Notes: generated from the letters alone by a model not told the origin. A stretch of 64,000 bases of DNA from Roseomonas sp. CECT 9278 (GCF_918698155.1 NZ_CAKKLX010000005.1:62001-126000), one strand, 5' to 3'. Positions 34,767 through 43,954 are shown, counted from the stretch's first letter. Numbers and translations are program-made.

Positions 34767-35720
34767 CTATGCGTAGTCGGTCCCCGCCTGCTGGTTCCGC
34801 AGCACCGCGGTCATCATCCGCGTGGCCGTCGCGTTGAACGCGGCCCGGAAATCGAAGCTGGCCTCGACGCCGGCCGGTCCTTCGATCGGCGTCTTGGCGA
34901 GCGCCAGATATACCTCGTGGAGCGTGATCGTCAGGCTGCGGTTGGCATCGATGGTGAAGGCCATAGCGAATTCCGCCGATGTACCAGCCTGCGCCTGGGC
35001 GAGCAGCGTGGTGTTCTCGAAGCGCACGGTGATCTGGCCCGTGCAGCGCGCAATACCGGGATCCACGCCCTCGACGCGGCGATCGGCGCGGATGGTGCGC
35101 ACCGCCTCCATGCCATTGGCGTAGGTGAGCCGTGCGCCGGTGACCTGCGCCAGGGCCACGGTGCTGCGCGTAATACTGCCCTGGGCCTTGTTGAAGGCGG
35201 TGTAGGCCGCGCTGGTTGGTGTGCCACCTGACGTGGCGCCGGTGCGCACGGAGCCCTGACCCATGAGCCCGAAGGTCGCCGTTGCCGCGCCGGTCGGGGT
35301 GAAGTCCAGTTCCAGCGTGTCGGCGCGGACGCCGGTGCAGACGTCGAAGCTCGGCACATCCGGGTAGCCGATCTCCATCGCGTTGCTGGGCAGCGAGGCC
35401 GCGCCCGAGGCGAAGGTGTGGATGAAGTTCGTTGTGCCGGTGGTGGTCGGCGCGCCGAGCAGCAGCCGCAGCCAGTGCCCGATGTTGATCAGATCGACCG
35501 GCACTACGGCCTGGCCGGCGACCGTCACGGTGTCGAGGAAGGGGGCCGCCGGATCCCGGTTGCTGCCCACGCCGATGACATCGGCATCCAGCAGCGGCTG
35601 CTCGGCGCCGAGATCGCAGGACAGGAAGGGCATGCGCCGCCAGTTGCTGCCGGGGGCGGTGCCATAGGTGGTCTCGGGCAGCATGAGCAGGCGGCAATTC
35701 GCGCCGATGGCACGGGGCAT
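34767..35720 (-). CDS. Major tail tube protein
   Basis: A 317-residue beta-rich protein with the tube-protein start pattern (LLMLPETTYGTAPGSNW, PFLSCDLG) and regular Gly/Thr-rich strands. Gene order (terminator-like gene, tube, [cargo], chaperones, tape measure) supports the call. At ~317 residues it is longer than lambda V-like tubes (~250), leaving room for an added surface domain (residues ~130-200, Gly/Thr-rich). Confidence 0.78.
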   Translation of the reverse strand: MPRAIGANCRLLMLPETTYGTAPGSNWRRMPFLSCDLGAEQPLLDADVIGVGSNRDPAAPFLDTVTVAGQAVVPVDLINIGHWLRLLLGAPTTTGTTNFIHTFASGAASLPSNAMEIGYPDVPSFDVCTGVRADTLELDFTPTGAATATFGLMGQGSVRTGATSGGTPTSAAYTAFNKAQGSITRSTVALAQVTGARLTYANGMEAVRTIRADRRVEGVDPGIARCTGQITVRFENTTLLAQAQAGTSAEFAMAFTIDANRSLTITLHEVYLALAKTPIEGPAGVEASFDFRAAFNATATRMMTAVLRNQQAGTDYA

Positions 35721-35741
35721 GGGCGTTCTCCTGGAATGGGA

Positions 35742-36188
35742 TCAGGCCAGCGGCGAGCCGGCGACGGTGAACCAGAGGGTGACGGGAATGGCGGCGGCCC
35801 GCGCCGCGGCCGCGCCTTCGAACTCGACATCTTCGAATGACGCGCTGCCGGGCTGTGCCCACTCCACAGCGCCGCCGAGCGTGCGGTTGGCGGTGATCGC
35901 CGCGGCGACATCCACCAGCAGCGCGTCGAGCAGAGTGTTGCGCGAAGCCGGTGTGGCACCGGCGACGGTGATCTCGACCTCCGCACGATGCTCGATCTGC
36001 CAGGCCAGCGGGGAGAGGATGGGCTTCTCCTCCACCGTCTCGCCATCGCGGACGACGATCAGTCCGCCAGTGGGGATGCGCTGCGGGATTGTCTCGCCGC
36101 GCAGCACGGTCGGCGCCGGATTTCGGACGGCCAGCGACGTCACAAGCCGACTGTGCAGCGCCGCGATGGCAGTCTCGCGCGCGCTCAT
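35742..36188 (-). CDS. Tail terminator / minor tail protein U-like
   Basis: A 148-residue protein from ATG 36188 (MSARETAIAALHSRL), sharing a 4-base overlap with its upstream neighbour. Alpha/beta sequence with a central repeat of strands (GLIVVRDGET, AEVEITVAG) and a helix with DALLVDVAAAITANRT. Size and place just before the tail tube gene fit tail-terminator proteins. Assigned by position mostly. Confidence 0.6.
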   Translation of the reverse strand: MSARETAIAALHSRLVTSLAVRNPAPTVLRGETIPQRIPTGGLIVVRDGETVEEKPILSPLAWQIEHRAEVEITVAGATPASRNTLLDALLVDVAAAITANRTLGGAVEWAQPGSASFEDVEFEGAAAARAAAIPVTLWFTVAGSPLA

Positions 36189-36910
36189 GCTGCCCGTCCG
36201 CTCTCGCGTTCCCAGGCCGCCACGAAGCGGCCCGGCAGGCGTCGTAGGCCGCGCTCGGCGGCGCCGCGCACGTCGAGCCGCTTGGCGAGCTTCACCTGGG
36301 GCAGCAGCAGGAACATCGGCACCATCCCCTGCGCGAGCAGCCCGCGGGCCCAGGCCTCGCGACCCCTGCGATTGGCGGTGCCCACCTCGGTCACGCCACC
36401 CGCCACCAGCCGGGTCCGCCGCCGTCGACCGGTCTGCTCCCCCTGGCGCAACGGCAGGCACCAGACGAAGCCGCGACCGGACTTGAAGGGCCGGAGGAAC
36501 GCCTGGCCGGAGGCGACCATCTGCGTCGGCGTAACCCGCATGCCCTTCTCGCCGCGGCCGCGCCGCCCTCTGGCGGCATTGAAGCCGGTCGGGATGGCCA
36601 GGAACTTCCCGCCGCCCTTGGCGCGGATCAGCGCGCCCCGCTCGAAGGCATCGATCACGTTCGGCACCTTGGTGAACACCAGCCCCGCCGGCCGCAGCGA
36701 CTGCCCGCTCCGCGGGAAGATCATTGACCGCCAGGCATTGGCGATTCCGCGCGCGTTGCCCGAGAGGGCGGTGGTGACCTGCCGGCGCAGTTCGGCCTTC
36801 ACCTGATCGGTCTCGGCACGGATGGCGGTCATGGCGGCGCGCTCACCGGCCCGCACCTCGTCCGCCAGCACCTTGCGAAGATCACCGACGATGCTGGCAC
36901 CGAGGCGCAT
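36185..36910 (-). CDS. Head-tail connector / DUF6441-like protein
   Basis: A 241-residue, strongly basic protein. The N-terminal helices (VLADEVRAGERAAMTAIRAETD) are followed by a WRSMIFPR segment and a Lys/Arg-rich middle with MFLLLPQVKLAKRLDV. Likeness to DUF6441 phage proteins is from memory of the pattern; HK97 gp10-like role is inferred from position between connector genes and the tail terminator. Confidence 0.55.
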   Translation of the reverse strand: MRLGASIVGDLRKVLADEVRAGERAAMTAIRAETDQVKAELRRQVTTALSGNARGIANAWRSMIFPRSGQSLRPAGLVFTKVPNVIDAFERGALIRAKGGGKFLAIPTGFNAARGRRGRGEKGMRVTPTQMVASGQAFLRPFKSGRGFVWCLPLRQGEQTGRRRRTRLVAGGVTEVGTANRRGREAWARGLLAQGMVPMFLLLPQVKLAKRLDVRGAAERGLRRLPGRFVAAWERESGRAA

Positions 36911-36913
36911 GGA

Positions 36914-37213
36914 TCAGCGCCCGCCGAACTTGCGGCTGAGGATCCGCAGCAGCAGGTCGTGCAGCGCGGCATAGCCGAGCGTCCCGGCCAGCCACGCAAC
37001 CGCGAAGAGCCACCAGCCATCGAGCTCGAAGGCATGCGCGATGAGCCAGGCACCGGTGCCGAGGCTGCCGCCGGCCAGCGCGTGCAGCAGATAGGCGCGG
37101 GTCAGCAGTGGCCGGTCGGTGGACGAGAAGCGGGCCATCGCACCGAGCGCACCCAGGGCGCCGGCGAGCAGCGCCTCGCCGACAATGCCGCCGATGCGTT
37201 CGGGGTCGATCAT
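36914..37213 (-). CDS. Small membrane protein, holin candidate
   Basis: A 99-residue protein with three hydrophobic segments (about residues 10-26, 40-60 and 67-85: EALLAGALGALGAMA, AYLLHALAGGSLGTGAWLI, WLFAVAWLAGTLGYAA) and a basic C-terminus (LLRILSRKFGGR). Size and topology fit a class I holin. It lies three genes from the membrane-anchored lysozyme-like gene, so together they could form the lysis cassette inside the structural cluster. Confidence 0.55.
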   Translation of the reverse strand: MIDPERIGGIVGEALLAGALGALGAMARFSSTDRPLLTRAYLLHALAGGSLGTGAWLIAHAFELDGWWLFAVAWLAGTLGYAALHDLLLRILSRKFGGR

Positions 37214-37224
37214 GACGGGCGCTC

Positions 37225-37533
37225 CTATCGGCGGCAGAAGACGCGCCAGGCGATGCCGGCGGCGTCGCGCTCGGCGTGCTGGACGGTCAGGGTGTCGGCG
37301 CCGAGGGTGAAGGTGTCGTCGGCCTCGACTGCGGGCAGCACGGCGATGGCGACGGTCAGGACATCGCTGGCCTGAATGACGCTGGTGCCGAAGGCATCGC
37401 CGAGCCGGTCCGGCACCGAGCGCACCACGCGGAGTAGGACCGGCGCTCCGGTCCCGCCCGCGCGGTACGTCGCATCCGCGCCGATGTTCGGATCCGCGGC
37501 CAGCGCGTCCATAGCCGCGGCGAAGGCGCTCAC
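37225..37533 (-). CDS. Head-tail joining protein
   Basis: A 102-residue protein starting with GTG in a GTGA overlap with the lysozyme-like gene. A short helix (AFAAAMDALAADPN) is followed by beta strands (VLLRVVRSVPDRLG, DTFTLGADTLTV, IAWRVFCRR). This matches the gpFII-like/‘head-tail joining’ pattern seen in many alphaproteobacterial prophages. Probably seals the portal vertex to the tail. Confidence 0.6.
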   Translation of the reverse strand: MSAFAAAMDALAADPNIGADATYRAGGTGAPVLLRVVRSVPDRLGDAFGTSVIQASDVLTVAIAVLPAVEADDTFTLGADTLTVQHAERDAAGIAWRVFCRR

Positions 37534-38168
37534 GCTGGCTGCCGCAGCCGCCAGGCGAGCACGCCGACCACCGCGGCGGCGATGACCGCGATGGCGACGG
37601 CCGGCGCCAGCGTGCCCAGCGCCTGGATGGCTGGTGCCGCCTGCGCCACCGCGGTGGCGATGCCCGCTGCGCCCACGAGGACCGCACCACGCCCGGTGCC
37701 GGTGATGGCTGCCACCTCCCGCAACGTCACCGGCGGCGCGGGCGGGACCCCGGCCAGGGTGAGCGCGCGGTCGATCACCGCGGCCGGATAGGTCAGGCCA
37801 GCGCATTCATGGTGAATGATGGCCTCGACCAGCGGGCGCAGGTGATCGTGCCGATGCAGGTCGATCGCCTCGTCCGGCCCCACGCCGATCCGCCGCGCCA
37901 CCACCGCGATATAGGCCGCGGTGTCATTCTCCACCTTGGGCGCCCAGCGCTCGATGATCGCGCGTGGCGTGCGCAGCTTGTGCCGGTCCTGATAGGTGAC
38001 CAGCAGCGCCGCAAGCGCCCGGATGCCGAATTCATGGCTGGTGAAGCGGCAGAAGCGTCCGTCCGCGGGTGGGTCGGCGAGGCCCTGCCATTTGTTGGCC
38101 GGGACATGCTCGATGTTGCCGGGATTGCGGTTGCGATAGCCCCGCGTGGCCTTCGGATCGATGCTCAC
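37530..38168 (-). CDS. Lysozyme-like structural protein with C-terminal membrane anchor
   Basis: A 212-residue protein from GTG 38168 (GTGA overlap). The N-terminal domain (GYRNRNPGNIEHVPANKW, FTSHEFGIRALAALL, TYQDRHKLRT) is the lysozyme/transglycosylase-like module often labelled 'structural protein P5'. A Glu early in NPGNIE is a candidate acid. The C-terminus has hydrophobic segments ending in AIAVIAAAVVGVLAWRLRQPA, a membrane anchor. It may act in host lysis, or in cell-wall entry if packaged. Confidence 0.65.
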   Translation of the reverse strand: MSIDPKATRGYRNRNPGNIEHVPANKWQGLADPPADGRFCRFTSHEFGIRALAALLVTYQDRHKLRTPRAIIERWAPKVENDTAAYIAVVARRIGVGPDEAIDLHRHDHLRPLVEAIIHHECAGLTYPAAVIDRALTLAGVPPAPPVTLREVAAITGTGRGAVLVGAAGIATAVAQAAPAIQALGTLAPAVAIAVIAAAVVGVLAWRLRQPA

Positions 38169-38512
38169 GTGCCGATCGCCGGCACGCGGTTGAGCCAGAC
38201 GCGGACGGTGGTGTCCGCGGCCAGCGCCGCCAGGCTGGCGATGCCGACCTGGAAATTGCCCGTGGCGGTGGTGGTGATGCGCCGGTTGGTGTTGTCCCAG
38301 AAGACCCGGGCGCCGGCGGTGATGGCGAGTGCCGGCTCCTTGGTGATATCGAACACACCCTGGGTGGCGGCCTCGATGATGGCGTTCTGCGCGCCATCGA
38401 CGGCGGCGACGCCGAAGAGTGCGCCGACCAGGACGCCCTGGCCGGAGAGGATGCCGCCCGCGTAGGGGACGGCGATGGCCAGGCTGTTGCCCGGCTGGAC
38501 GTAGTTGCGCAT
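38165..38512 (-). CDS. DUF2190 capsid-associated protein
   Basis: A 115-residue protein directly downstream of the major capsid gene. The typical DUF2190 pattern is present: YVQPGNSLAIAVPYA at the start, GVLVGALFGVA, GVFDITKEPA, then VFWDNTNRRITTT. Members decorate or stabilise capsids (lambda D-like role). Coupled to the next gene by GTGA. Confidence 0.85.
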   Translation of the reverse strand: MRNYVQPGNSLAIAVPYAGGILSGQGVLVGALFGVAAVDGAQNAIIEAATQGVFDITKEPALAITAGARVFWDNTNRRITTTATGNFQVGIASLAALAADTTVRVWLNRVPAIGT

Positions 38513-38593
38513 GGGGATGGGAGCTCCAGAAACGCAGAAGGCGCCCGGTGGGGCGCCCTCTGCATAGGTTCACGATGGAAGGAGGAGCCGGGA

Positions 38594-40699
38594 TCAGGTG
38601 CCCGGGTTGAACCAGGCGCCGCGCCAGTCGATGGCGCCGACCCCGAAGTCGAAGATCACCGAGACCTCGACGCCATCCACGCCCTGGACGTTGCCGGTGG
38701 TGACCTGCGGCCCCTCAGCACCGTTGAGGTAGCCGTAGACGTAGACCGGCGCCGCGAAGGGATCGGAGAACAGGTACCAGCGGTTGGCGGGGATCAGCGG
38801 CTCGACCAGCGGCTGGACGAAGCCGGCATAGACGTTCGCGTTCGAGGTCTGCGTCGCGGCGACGCTAACCGTCAGCTGCCGCGCCGCGAGCTCCTGGTTC
38901 GGCCCGACCAGCAGGCGCATCTGCGCGCCCACCGCGATGGGCAGGCCGTCGAGCGTCCGCTGCCGCATCACTGCGGCACGGCCGAGCGCCAGGTTCGGCA
39001 GGTCGAGCAGCGTGCCGGCGCCGGCCTTGTTGGCGCGGGCCGCGGCCGTCCCGAAGACCGCGGCATTGCCGGTGATGAGCGTCGGGCCATCGCCGTTGGC
39101 GCTGTTCACCAGCGCATAGGCCGTGGCGTTCTCGAAATCGGCGACGCGTCGGCCGATCATGGAGGCGAAGTCGGTGAAGGCGCCGAGGTCGTCGTTGACC
39201 AGCATCTGCCGCGTCACACGGATGCGGCGCGCGAAGGTCTGCAGGAACACGAGCTCCTGGCTTTCCGACATCGTGCCGGCCTGGATCTCGCCATTCTCGG
39301 ACAGCGCCACGAGGTTGGGGAAATCCCCCACGCGCAGGTGGCGGTGCGGCTTGAAGTCCCGAAAATCGCGGCGGAGGAACAGCGTGCGATAGGTCGGCTG
39401 CGCCGGGGCATAGGCCGCGAGCAGCATCTTGTTGGCCGCGGCCGAGAGCAGGGCCGGGAAGTCGCTGGTGGTGTGGAAGGCGCGCTCGGCCAGGATGGTC
39501 GGGTTGCGGGGGATGTTCCGCTCGCCGCGGGCGCGGAGCAGTTCGCCCATCATGTCGGAGGGGCGCCAGCCCATGAATTCGACGTGGCGGCCGGCGCCGG
39601 GGCCCGTGCTGGGCGCCTGGTAGCCGGGCATGGAGCGGGCGGCGAGCGCCTCGGCCATGGCGTCGAGCAGGCTGGCCGGGTCGTCCTGGCCGGGGCCGGT
39701 CTCCGGGCGCGCCGGCAGGGAGGGGCGCGGCGCGCTCTGGGCGAAGGCGTCCCAGAGGCGACCGCGCAGCACCTCGGGCGAGATGCGGTCGCGGATGGCG
39801 GCCTCGCGCATGGCATCGAGCATGTCGGGGGTCACCAGGCCGCGGGCGGCGGCCAGCACCGGCTCATAGGCGGCGATCCGCTCGACGGCGGCGCGGTCCG
39901 CCTCGGCGCGGATGGCCTCGAGATCGGGCGGGGTCGGCGCGGCGCGGGTGGGTTCCGGCGGGGCGGTGGTGGTCACGGGGCTCTCCTGGTGCGGGGTGCT
40001 GGGCGGCGCGGGCGGCGCCGGCGCGGGATCCGGCGAAGCCGGCGTCGTCTCGGGCATGGGTGGTTCCTCGGGGATGGTCAGGGCGGGTTCGATGGCGGTG
40101 GCGGGGGTGCCCTGATCCCCCTCGCCACGGATCACGGCCAAGCCGTCCACCGGCACCGGCACGATCGAGATCTCGTAGGGCTCCCAATCCACGGCACGGT
40201 GGATCGTCTGGCCGGTGGCGGCATCGGGCCGGGGTTCGTAGCGATGCACCCGGTAGCCAACGCTCACAGATTGCAGCGTGCCATCGGCCACGCGCTGCCA
40301 GACCGGCTCGACGTCGTCGGCGCCGCTGAACTGGAGCGTGGCGTAGCCGCGACCGGCCTCGAGGCGGGCCGCGGTGACACGGCCCAGGACATCGCGGGTG
40401 CCGGCGCGGCGGTGGGTGTCCAGCACCGGCGCGCGGCCCGAGCGCAGCGCGCCCATGCGCACCGCCTCCGGCCGCATGTCGAGCTCCTCGATGATGGGAC
40501 CGAGCGGGGGCACGAAGTTCCGCGCGCGGGCGCCGGTGGACCACACCACCTCGACGGTGCGCGCGGCACGGTCGACGGTAACGGGCGCGGCCAGGGCGCG
40601 GCAGGCGGCGATCGACTGCCCAGCGATGGGCAGTCGATCGAGCAATGGCGTGGCCTCCGGTGCAGGGGAGCCCCCGCCCAGGTCGATCGGCTCTGTCAT
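38594..40699 (-). CDS. Prohead protease fused to major capsid protein
   Basis: A single 701-residue polypeptide. Residues ~1-190 are an S78-type prohead protease (VLDTHRRAG supplies the His, SVSVGYR the Ser region). Residues ~205-270 form a Pro/Thr-rich linker. Residues ~275-360 are a helical, scaffold-like delta region. Residues ~370-701 are a Mu gpT-like major capsid protein (ANKMLLAAYAPAQPTYR, FARRIRVTRQMLVNDD). Cleavage would release the capsid subunit during maturation. Fusion of protease and capsid is known in some phages but is less common than separate genes. Confidence 0.87.
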   Translation of the reverse strand: MTEPIDLGGGSPAPEATPLLDRLPIAGQSIAACRALAAPVTVDRAARTVEVVWSTGARARNFVPPLGPIIEELDMRPEAVRMGALRSGRAPVLDTHRRAGTRDVLGRVTAARLEAGRGYATLQFSGADDVEPVWQRVADGTLQSVSVGYRVHRYEPRPDAATGQTIHRAVDWEPYEISIVPVPVDGLAVIRGEGDQGTPATAIEPALTIPEEPPMPETTPASPDPAPAPPAPPSTPHQESPVTTTAPPEPTRAAPTPPDLEAIRAEADRAAVERIAAYEPVLAAARGLVTPDMLDAMREAAIRDRISPEVLRGRLWDAFAQSAPRPSLPARPETGPGQDDPASLLDAMAEALAARSMPGYQAPSTGPGAGRHVEFMGWRPSDMMGELLRARGERNIPRNPTILAERAFHTTSDFPALLSAAANKMLLAAYAPAQPTYRTLFLRRDFRDFKPHRHLRVGDFPNLVALSENGEIQAGTMSESQELVFLQTFARRIRVTRQMLVNDDLGAFTDFASMIGRRVADFENATAYALVNSANGDGPTLITGNAAVFGTAAARANKAGAGTLLDLPNLALGRAAVMRQRTLDGLPIAVGAQMRLLVGPNQELAARQLTVSVAATQTSNANVYAGFVQPLVEPLIPANRWYLFSDPFAAPVYVYGYLNGAEGPQVTTGNVQGVDGVEVSVIFDFGVGAIDWRGAWFNPGT

Positions 40700-40721
40700 G
40701 GGATGCTCCTGGGGCGGCGCC

Positions 40722-42215
40722 TTACGGCGCGGCGAAGCCCTGCGCGTTGACGTAGACCTGCGCGCCGGTGGTGATGCAGGCGACGTTCATCGCCGTGGCC
40801 GCGGTGCCGCGCAGCGGCGTCGGGAAGGTGATCTCGACCGGCGCCGGCATCGCTGCCGCCAGCAACTGCCGCCAGATCACCGTCGCCCCATCCTTGATCA
40901 CCACCTCGGTCGCCACCGTCGGATGCGCGTTGCGGAGGTCGATCGAGGTCACGTAGTTGCGGATGCCGGCCGCAGCCGCCGCCCGGAGCACCACGTCGGT
41001 GGTAGTGATGATCCCGCCCGCCGCGGCCGCGGTCTGCCAGTCGGCCTCGGGGATGGCGTAGGGCTTGGTGACCAGCGCGCCGATTAGCGTCGCCAGCAGA
41101 TCCACACCACGCGCTGTCGTGACGGCAATCGGGTTGGCCGAGTAGCCAGTGGCGGCCAGCACCGGCACGGCGCCGGCCGTGTTGCGCGCCTGGCCACCCA
41201 CCGGCGTGACCGCCGGCGGGATGGTGCTGAGCACGTTCACGCCCAGCCCCTGGCCAGCGACCGACTGGCCGCGGCCGGCGGTGATCTCCGTCGTCAGCTC
41301 GGCATAGTCGGCGATGGTGACGAACTGGACCCTGATGTCGGTGTTCGAGGCCGGCGCCAGGTTACGGCTGACCGAGGCCCAGCCGGTGTTCAGATAGGCG
41401 CCGGTGAAGGTTGATCCCACCAGGTCAAAGCTGTTCGCGTCGATGACCGTGATGGTGAAGCTGCCATTCGCCCCGGGCACGCCCGACACGTCCGCCACCG
41501 TGACCACATCGTTCGTCGCGAAGCCATGAGCGGCGCGGGTGATGCGCACTGCGCCGCCGCCGTTGTTGGCCACCGCCGAGATGCCGTTGATGACCTGCCG
41601 GTTCCGCACCCGGACCCGGAACCGATACAACGCATTCGGCTCGGGAATCTGCTGGTGGCGAACATAGGAGTTCGAGCGCGCTGCCGTGGTGTCGAGCAGC
41701 CGGCCGTGGAAGTAGCACTCGTCGTTGGTCGGCTCGATCTCCAGCACGGACCAGCCCGCGGGCGCCGTGGTGGGAATGGTGCTGCCGGAGGCGCTGCCGA
41801 GGCGCGGGGCGCCCTCGCTGCCCACCTCGTAGTTGGCGAGCGTTGGGCTGGCGCCATCCAGCCGCCAGGCCGCGGCGCTGCGCCCATCCGGCTGGGCGGT
41901 GGTGGGATCGATGCTGACGAGCTCGAGCCACACCGACTGGCCGACGATGCGCTGGCTCATGTTCACCGCCACCATGACCCGGAGCGGGATGGTGAAGGTG
42001 GTGCGGCTGGTGAGCGTCAGCTCATCGTCGAGCGTGGTGCCGGTGGAGATGGTCACCGCGCCGTCGGCGACGGTGTGGGTGATGCCGCCGCCGGTGGCCG
42101 CGATCTCCCACCGCGCCGGGTTGATCTCGGTGCCGTTGAAGCTGTCGCGGAACTTCTTCTGCATGCTCTTGATCTTGAGCATGTCGTCGGTCCAGTCGTA
42201 CGCGCCTGCGATCAT
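40722..42215 (-). CDS. Virion surface protein (head-fibre or decoration type)
   Basis: A 497-residue protein from ATG 42215 with GGAG eight bases upstream. The N-terminal ~200 residues look like a jelly-roll/lectin fold (FRDSFNGTEINPARWEI, WSVLEIEPTNDECYFHG). An FN3/Ig-like middle (VTVADVSGVPGANGSFTIT) and a beta-rich C-terminus follow. It sits between portal and capsid genes, where scaffold or protease genes usually lie. Likely exposed on the head or neck, perhaps glycan-binding. Family not recognised. Confidence 0.6.
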   Translation of the reverse strand: MIAGAYDWTDDMLKIKSMQKKFRDSFNGTEINPARWEIAATGGGITHTVADGAVTISTGTTLDDELTLTSRTTFTIPLRVMVAVNMSQRIVGQSVWLELVSIDPTTAQPDGRSAAAWRLDGASPTLANYEVGSEGAPRLGSASGSTIPTTAPAGWSVLEIEPTNDECYFHGRLLDTTAARSNSYVRHQQIPEPNALYRFRVRVRNRQVINGISAVANNGGGAVRITRAAHGFATNDVVTVADVSGVPGANGSFTITVIDANSFDLVGSTFTGAYLNTGWASVSRNLAPASNTDIRVQFVTIADYAELTTEITAGRGQSVAGQGLGVNVLSTIPPAVTPVGGQARNTAGAVPVLAATGYSANPIAVTTARGVDLLATLIGALVTKPYAIPEADWQTAAAAGGIITTTDVVLRAAAAAGIRNYVTSIDLRNAHPTVATEVVIKDGATVIWRQLLAAAMPAPVEITFPTPLRGTAATAMNVACITTGAQVYVNAQGFAAP

Positions 42216-43705
42216 GGGGATGCTCCTGGATTGGGGGCAGCGCCCGCATCCGCACGCGGCGAAGCAGCGCCGGTGGCGGCGATCTCGATAGCGGCGAGCT
42301 GGGCCGCATCCTGTGCGGCGCCGGACTTCGCGACGCGGCGCGGATCGCTGTCGAGCGAGAGGCCGGCCTCGTCGAGCAGGGCATTGGCCTCGCGGATCAT
42401 CTCGACCACCTGGCGGAAGTCGTAGCCGAAGGCGCCGACCGCCTCGGGCTGCGGCACGAAGCCGGCGCGCACTTGCGCGATGAGGGCCGTGGTGTCCTTG
42501 AGCGGGTCGATCATCTCGTGCGCCGGCGGGACGTGGGACAGGCCGTCGGGCACCTCCGCGCCCCACAGCCCGAGCAGCGCGCCCTGGGCGTGGAAGCGAT
42601 CCGCAATCGGCCGCACCAGCATCGGGATCAGCATGCCGTACTGGACCTGCTCGCAGAGGCGGCGGAACTCGATTTTGCCGGCGCGAAGGCTGGAGTAGTT
42701 CGCCTGGGTGAGATCACCGGCCACCTGGTCGTAGGTCAGGCCGGTGCCGACCGCCGACGCCTCCAGCGCGCGCCGCGCGAAGGCGGCGTGGCTGCCGCCG
42801 CCGGACGGATTCACCACCTCGACGCTGCCCATGCCGCGGCGATAGAGAATCATACCCGGCTCGAAGCTCTCGACCGTGCGGCCCTGGGCATCGCGCAGCA
42901 GGCCCGACGCCGGACCGGTCATGGCGTCGTCGCCATCCTCGGAAACCACCGCAGCGAGGCAGGCCTCGATCTTAGCCTTCATCAGCAGCGCGGCCTCGTA
43001 ATCGCCGAGATCGCGCAGCCGCGTTAGCACCGGCGCCAGCCACGAGACGTCGCGCAGCTGGCCGGGCCGACGCTTGCGGTAGATGTGCAGTACGTCGCGA
43101 GCCGGGACGCGCTGGCTGCTGAGCCAGGTGGCACCCCCCGGCAGCACCCAGGACGCGCCGGGATGCACGCGGTGCAGCCAGTACCCGACCGGCTCCCCGG
43201 CCTCGCCGAGGCCGATGCCCTGCAGGGTGGGGACGCCGTCGATGACGCCCTGGCGGGCGGCGTCGAGATGGTCGCTCTCCAGGACCTGGAGGCGGAGACC
43301 GATCGGATTCGCTGGCGTGATGTCGGCCGGCAGCATGCGGACGAAGCACTCGCCGCTCTCGACCACGGCGCGCATCACCAGGGCCTGGAGGCCATAGAGG
43401 TCGAGCCGGCCCTCGGCGTCACACGCCGTGCTGTCGGACCAGCGGCGCCAGGCCTCGGCGTGGGCCTTGTCGGGCCAGCGGGTGGTGATGCCGGCGCCGA
43501 CGGCATTGCCAGTCCAGAGATCGACGATGCGGGCGGCGTAGGGGTCGTTGCGCACGGCGTCGCGGGCCCGGCGCGCCACGGTGGGTGCGGCGGCACCAAC
43601 CTCGGCGGTGGCGCTGCTGCCGGACGCGGCCCAGGAGGAGGCACGGCTGTCCTGCGCCGCGGCATAGCCGCGCAGCGCGTGCCATGCATCACGAAGGCGC
43701 CCCAT
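42212..43705 (-). CDS. Portal protein, lambda family
   Basis: A 497-residue protein from ATG 43705 (MGRLRDAWHALRG). Lambda-B type signatures: RARDAVRNDPYAARIVDLWTG, GIGLGEAGEPVGYWLH, ARDVLHIYRKRRPGQLRDVSWLAPVL, and LTQANYSSLRAGKIEF near residue 350. It forms the dodecameric ring for DNA packaging. Preceded by the gpW-like gene as in lambda (terminase, gpW, portal). Confidence 0.9.
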   Translation of the reverse strand: MGRLRDAWHALRGYAAAQDSRASSWAASGSSATAEVGAAAPTVARRARDAVRNDPYAARIVDLWTGNAVGAGITTRWPDKAHAEAWRRWSDSTACDAEGRLDLYGLQALVMRAVVESGECFVRMLPADITPANPIGLRLQVLESDHLDAARQGVIDGVPTLQGIGLGEAGEPVGYWLHRVHPGASWVLPGGATWLSSQRVPARDVLHIYRKRRPGQLRDVSWLAPVLTRLRDLGDYEAALLMKAKIEACLAAVVSEDGDDAMTGPASGLLRDAQGRTVESFEPGMILYRRGMGSVEVVNPSGGGSHAAFARRALEASAVGTGLTYDQVAGDLTQANYSSLRAGKIEFRRLCEQVQYGMLIPMLVRPIADRFHAQGALLGLWGAEVPDGLSHVPPAHEMIDPLKDTTALIAQVRAGFVPQPEAVGAFGYDFRQVVEMIREANALLDEAGLSLDSDPRRVAKSGAAQDAAQLAAIEIAATGAASPRADAGAAPNPGASP

Positions 43706-43941
43706 CACCTGCTTCCCTCGCGAGAGAAGCTGGCGAGTGTGACGCTGGGCTGGCGGGCCGCAGTGTTCTCGGCGGCGTGAAGGACGGACAGGGCGCGGCC
43801 GAGCTCGTCCAGAGAGCGGTACTCCACCGTGCGCCCGTCGAAGGTCACGCGCGTGGTGCCGCCGGTGAAGGCGGCCGCCAGCACGGCGGCGCGCGTGCCA
43901 GCAGGCTGCGCCAGTGCCCAAGCGAGGACGATCGGGTGCAT
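43705..43941 (-). CDS. gpW-like head-tail joining protein
   Basis: A 78-residue protein between the terminase and portal genes, the exact place of lambda gpW. An N-terminal helix is followed by TRVTFDGRTVEYRSLDELGRAL in two short strands and a helix, matching gpW (beta-turn-beta then helix). It shares one base with the portal start. Confidence 0.8.
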   Translation of the reverse strand: MHPIVLAWALAQPAGTRAAVLAAAFTGGTTRVTFDGRTVEYRSLDELGRALSVLHAAENTAARQPSVTLASFSREGSR

Positions 43942-43954
43942 GGTCGTCCTCCTC

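Noticed and set aside
38069-40750. Plus-strand open frame of 893 codons opposite the capsid gene
   Set aside because: Antisense of the protease-capsid gene. Its translation is low-complexity Gly/Arg/Val-rich, as expected for GC-rich antisense.
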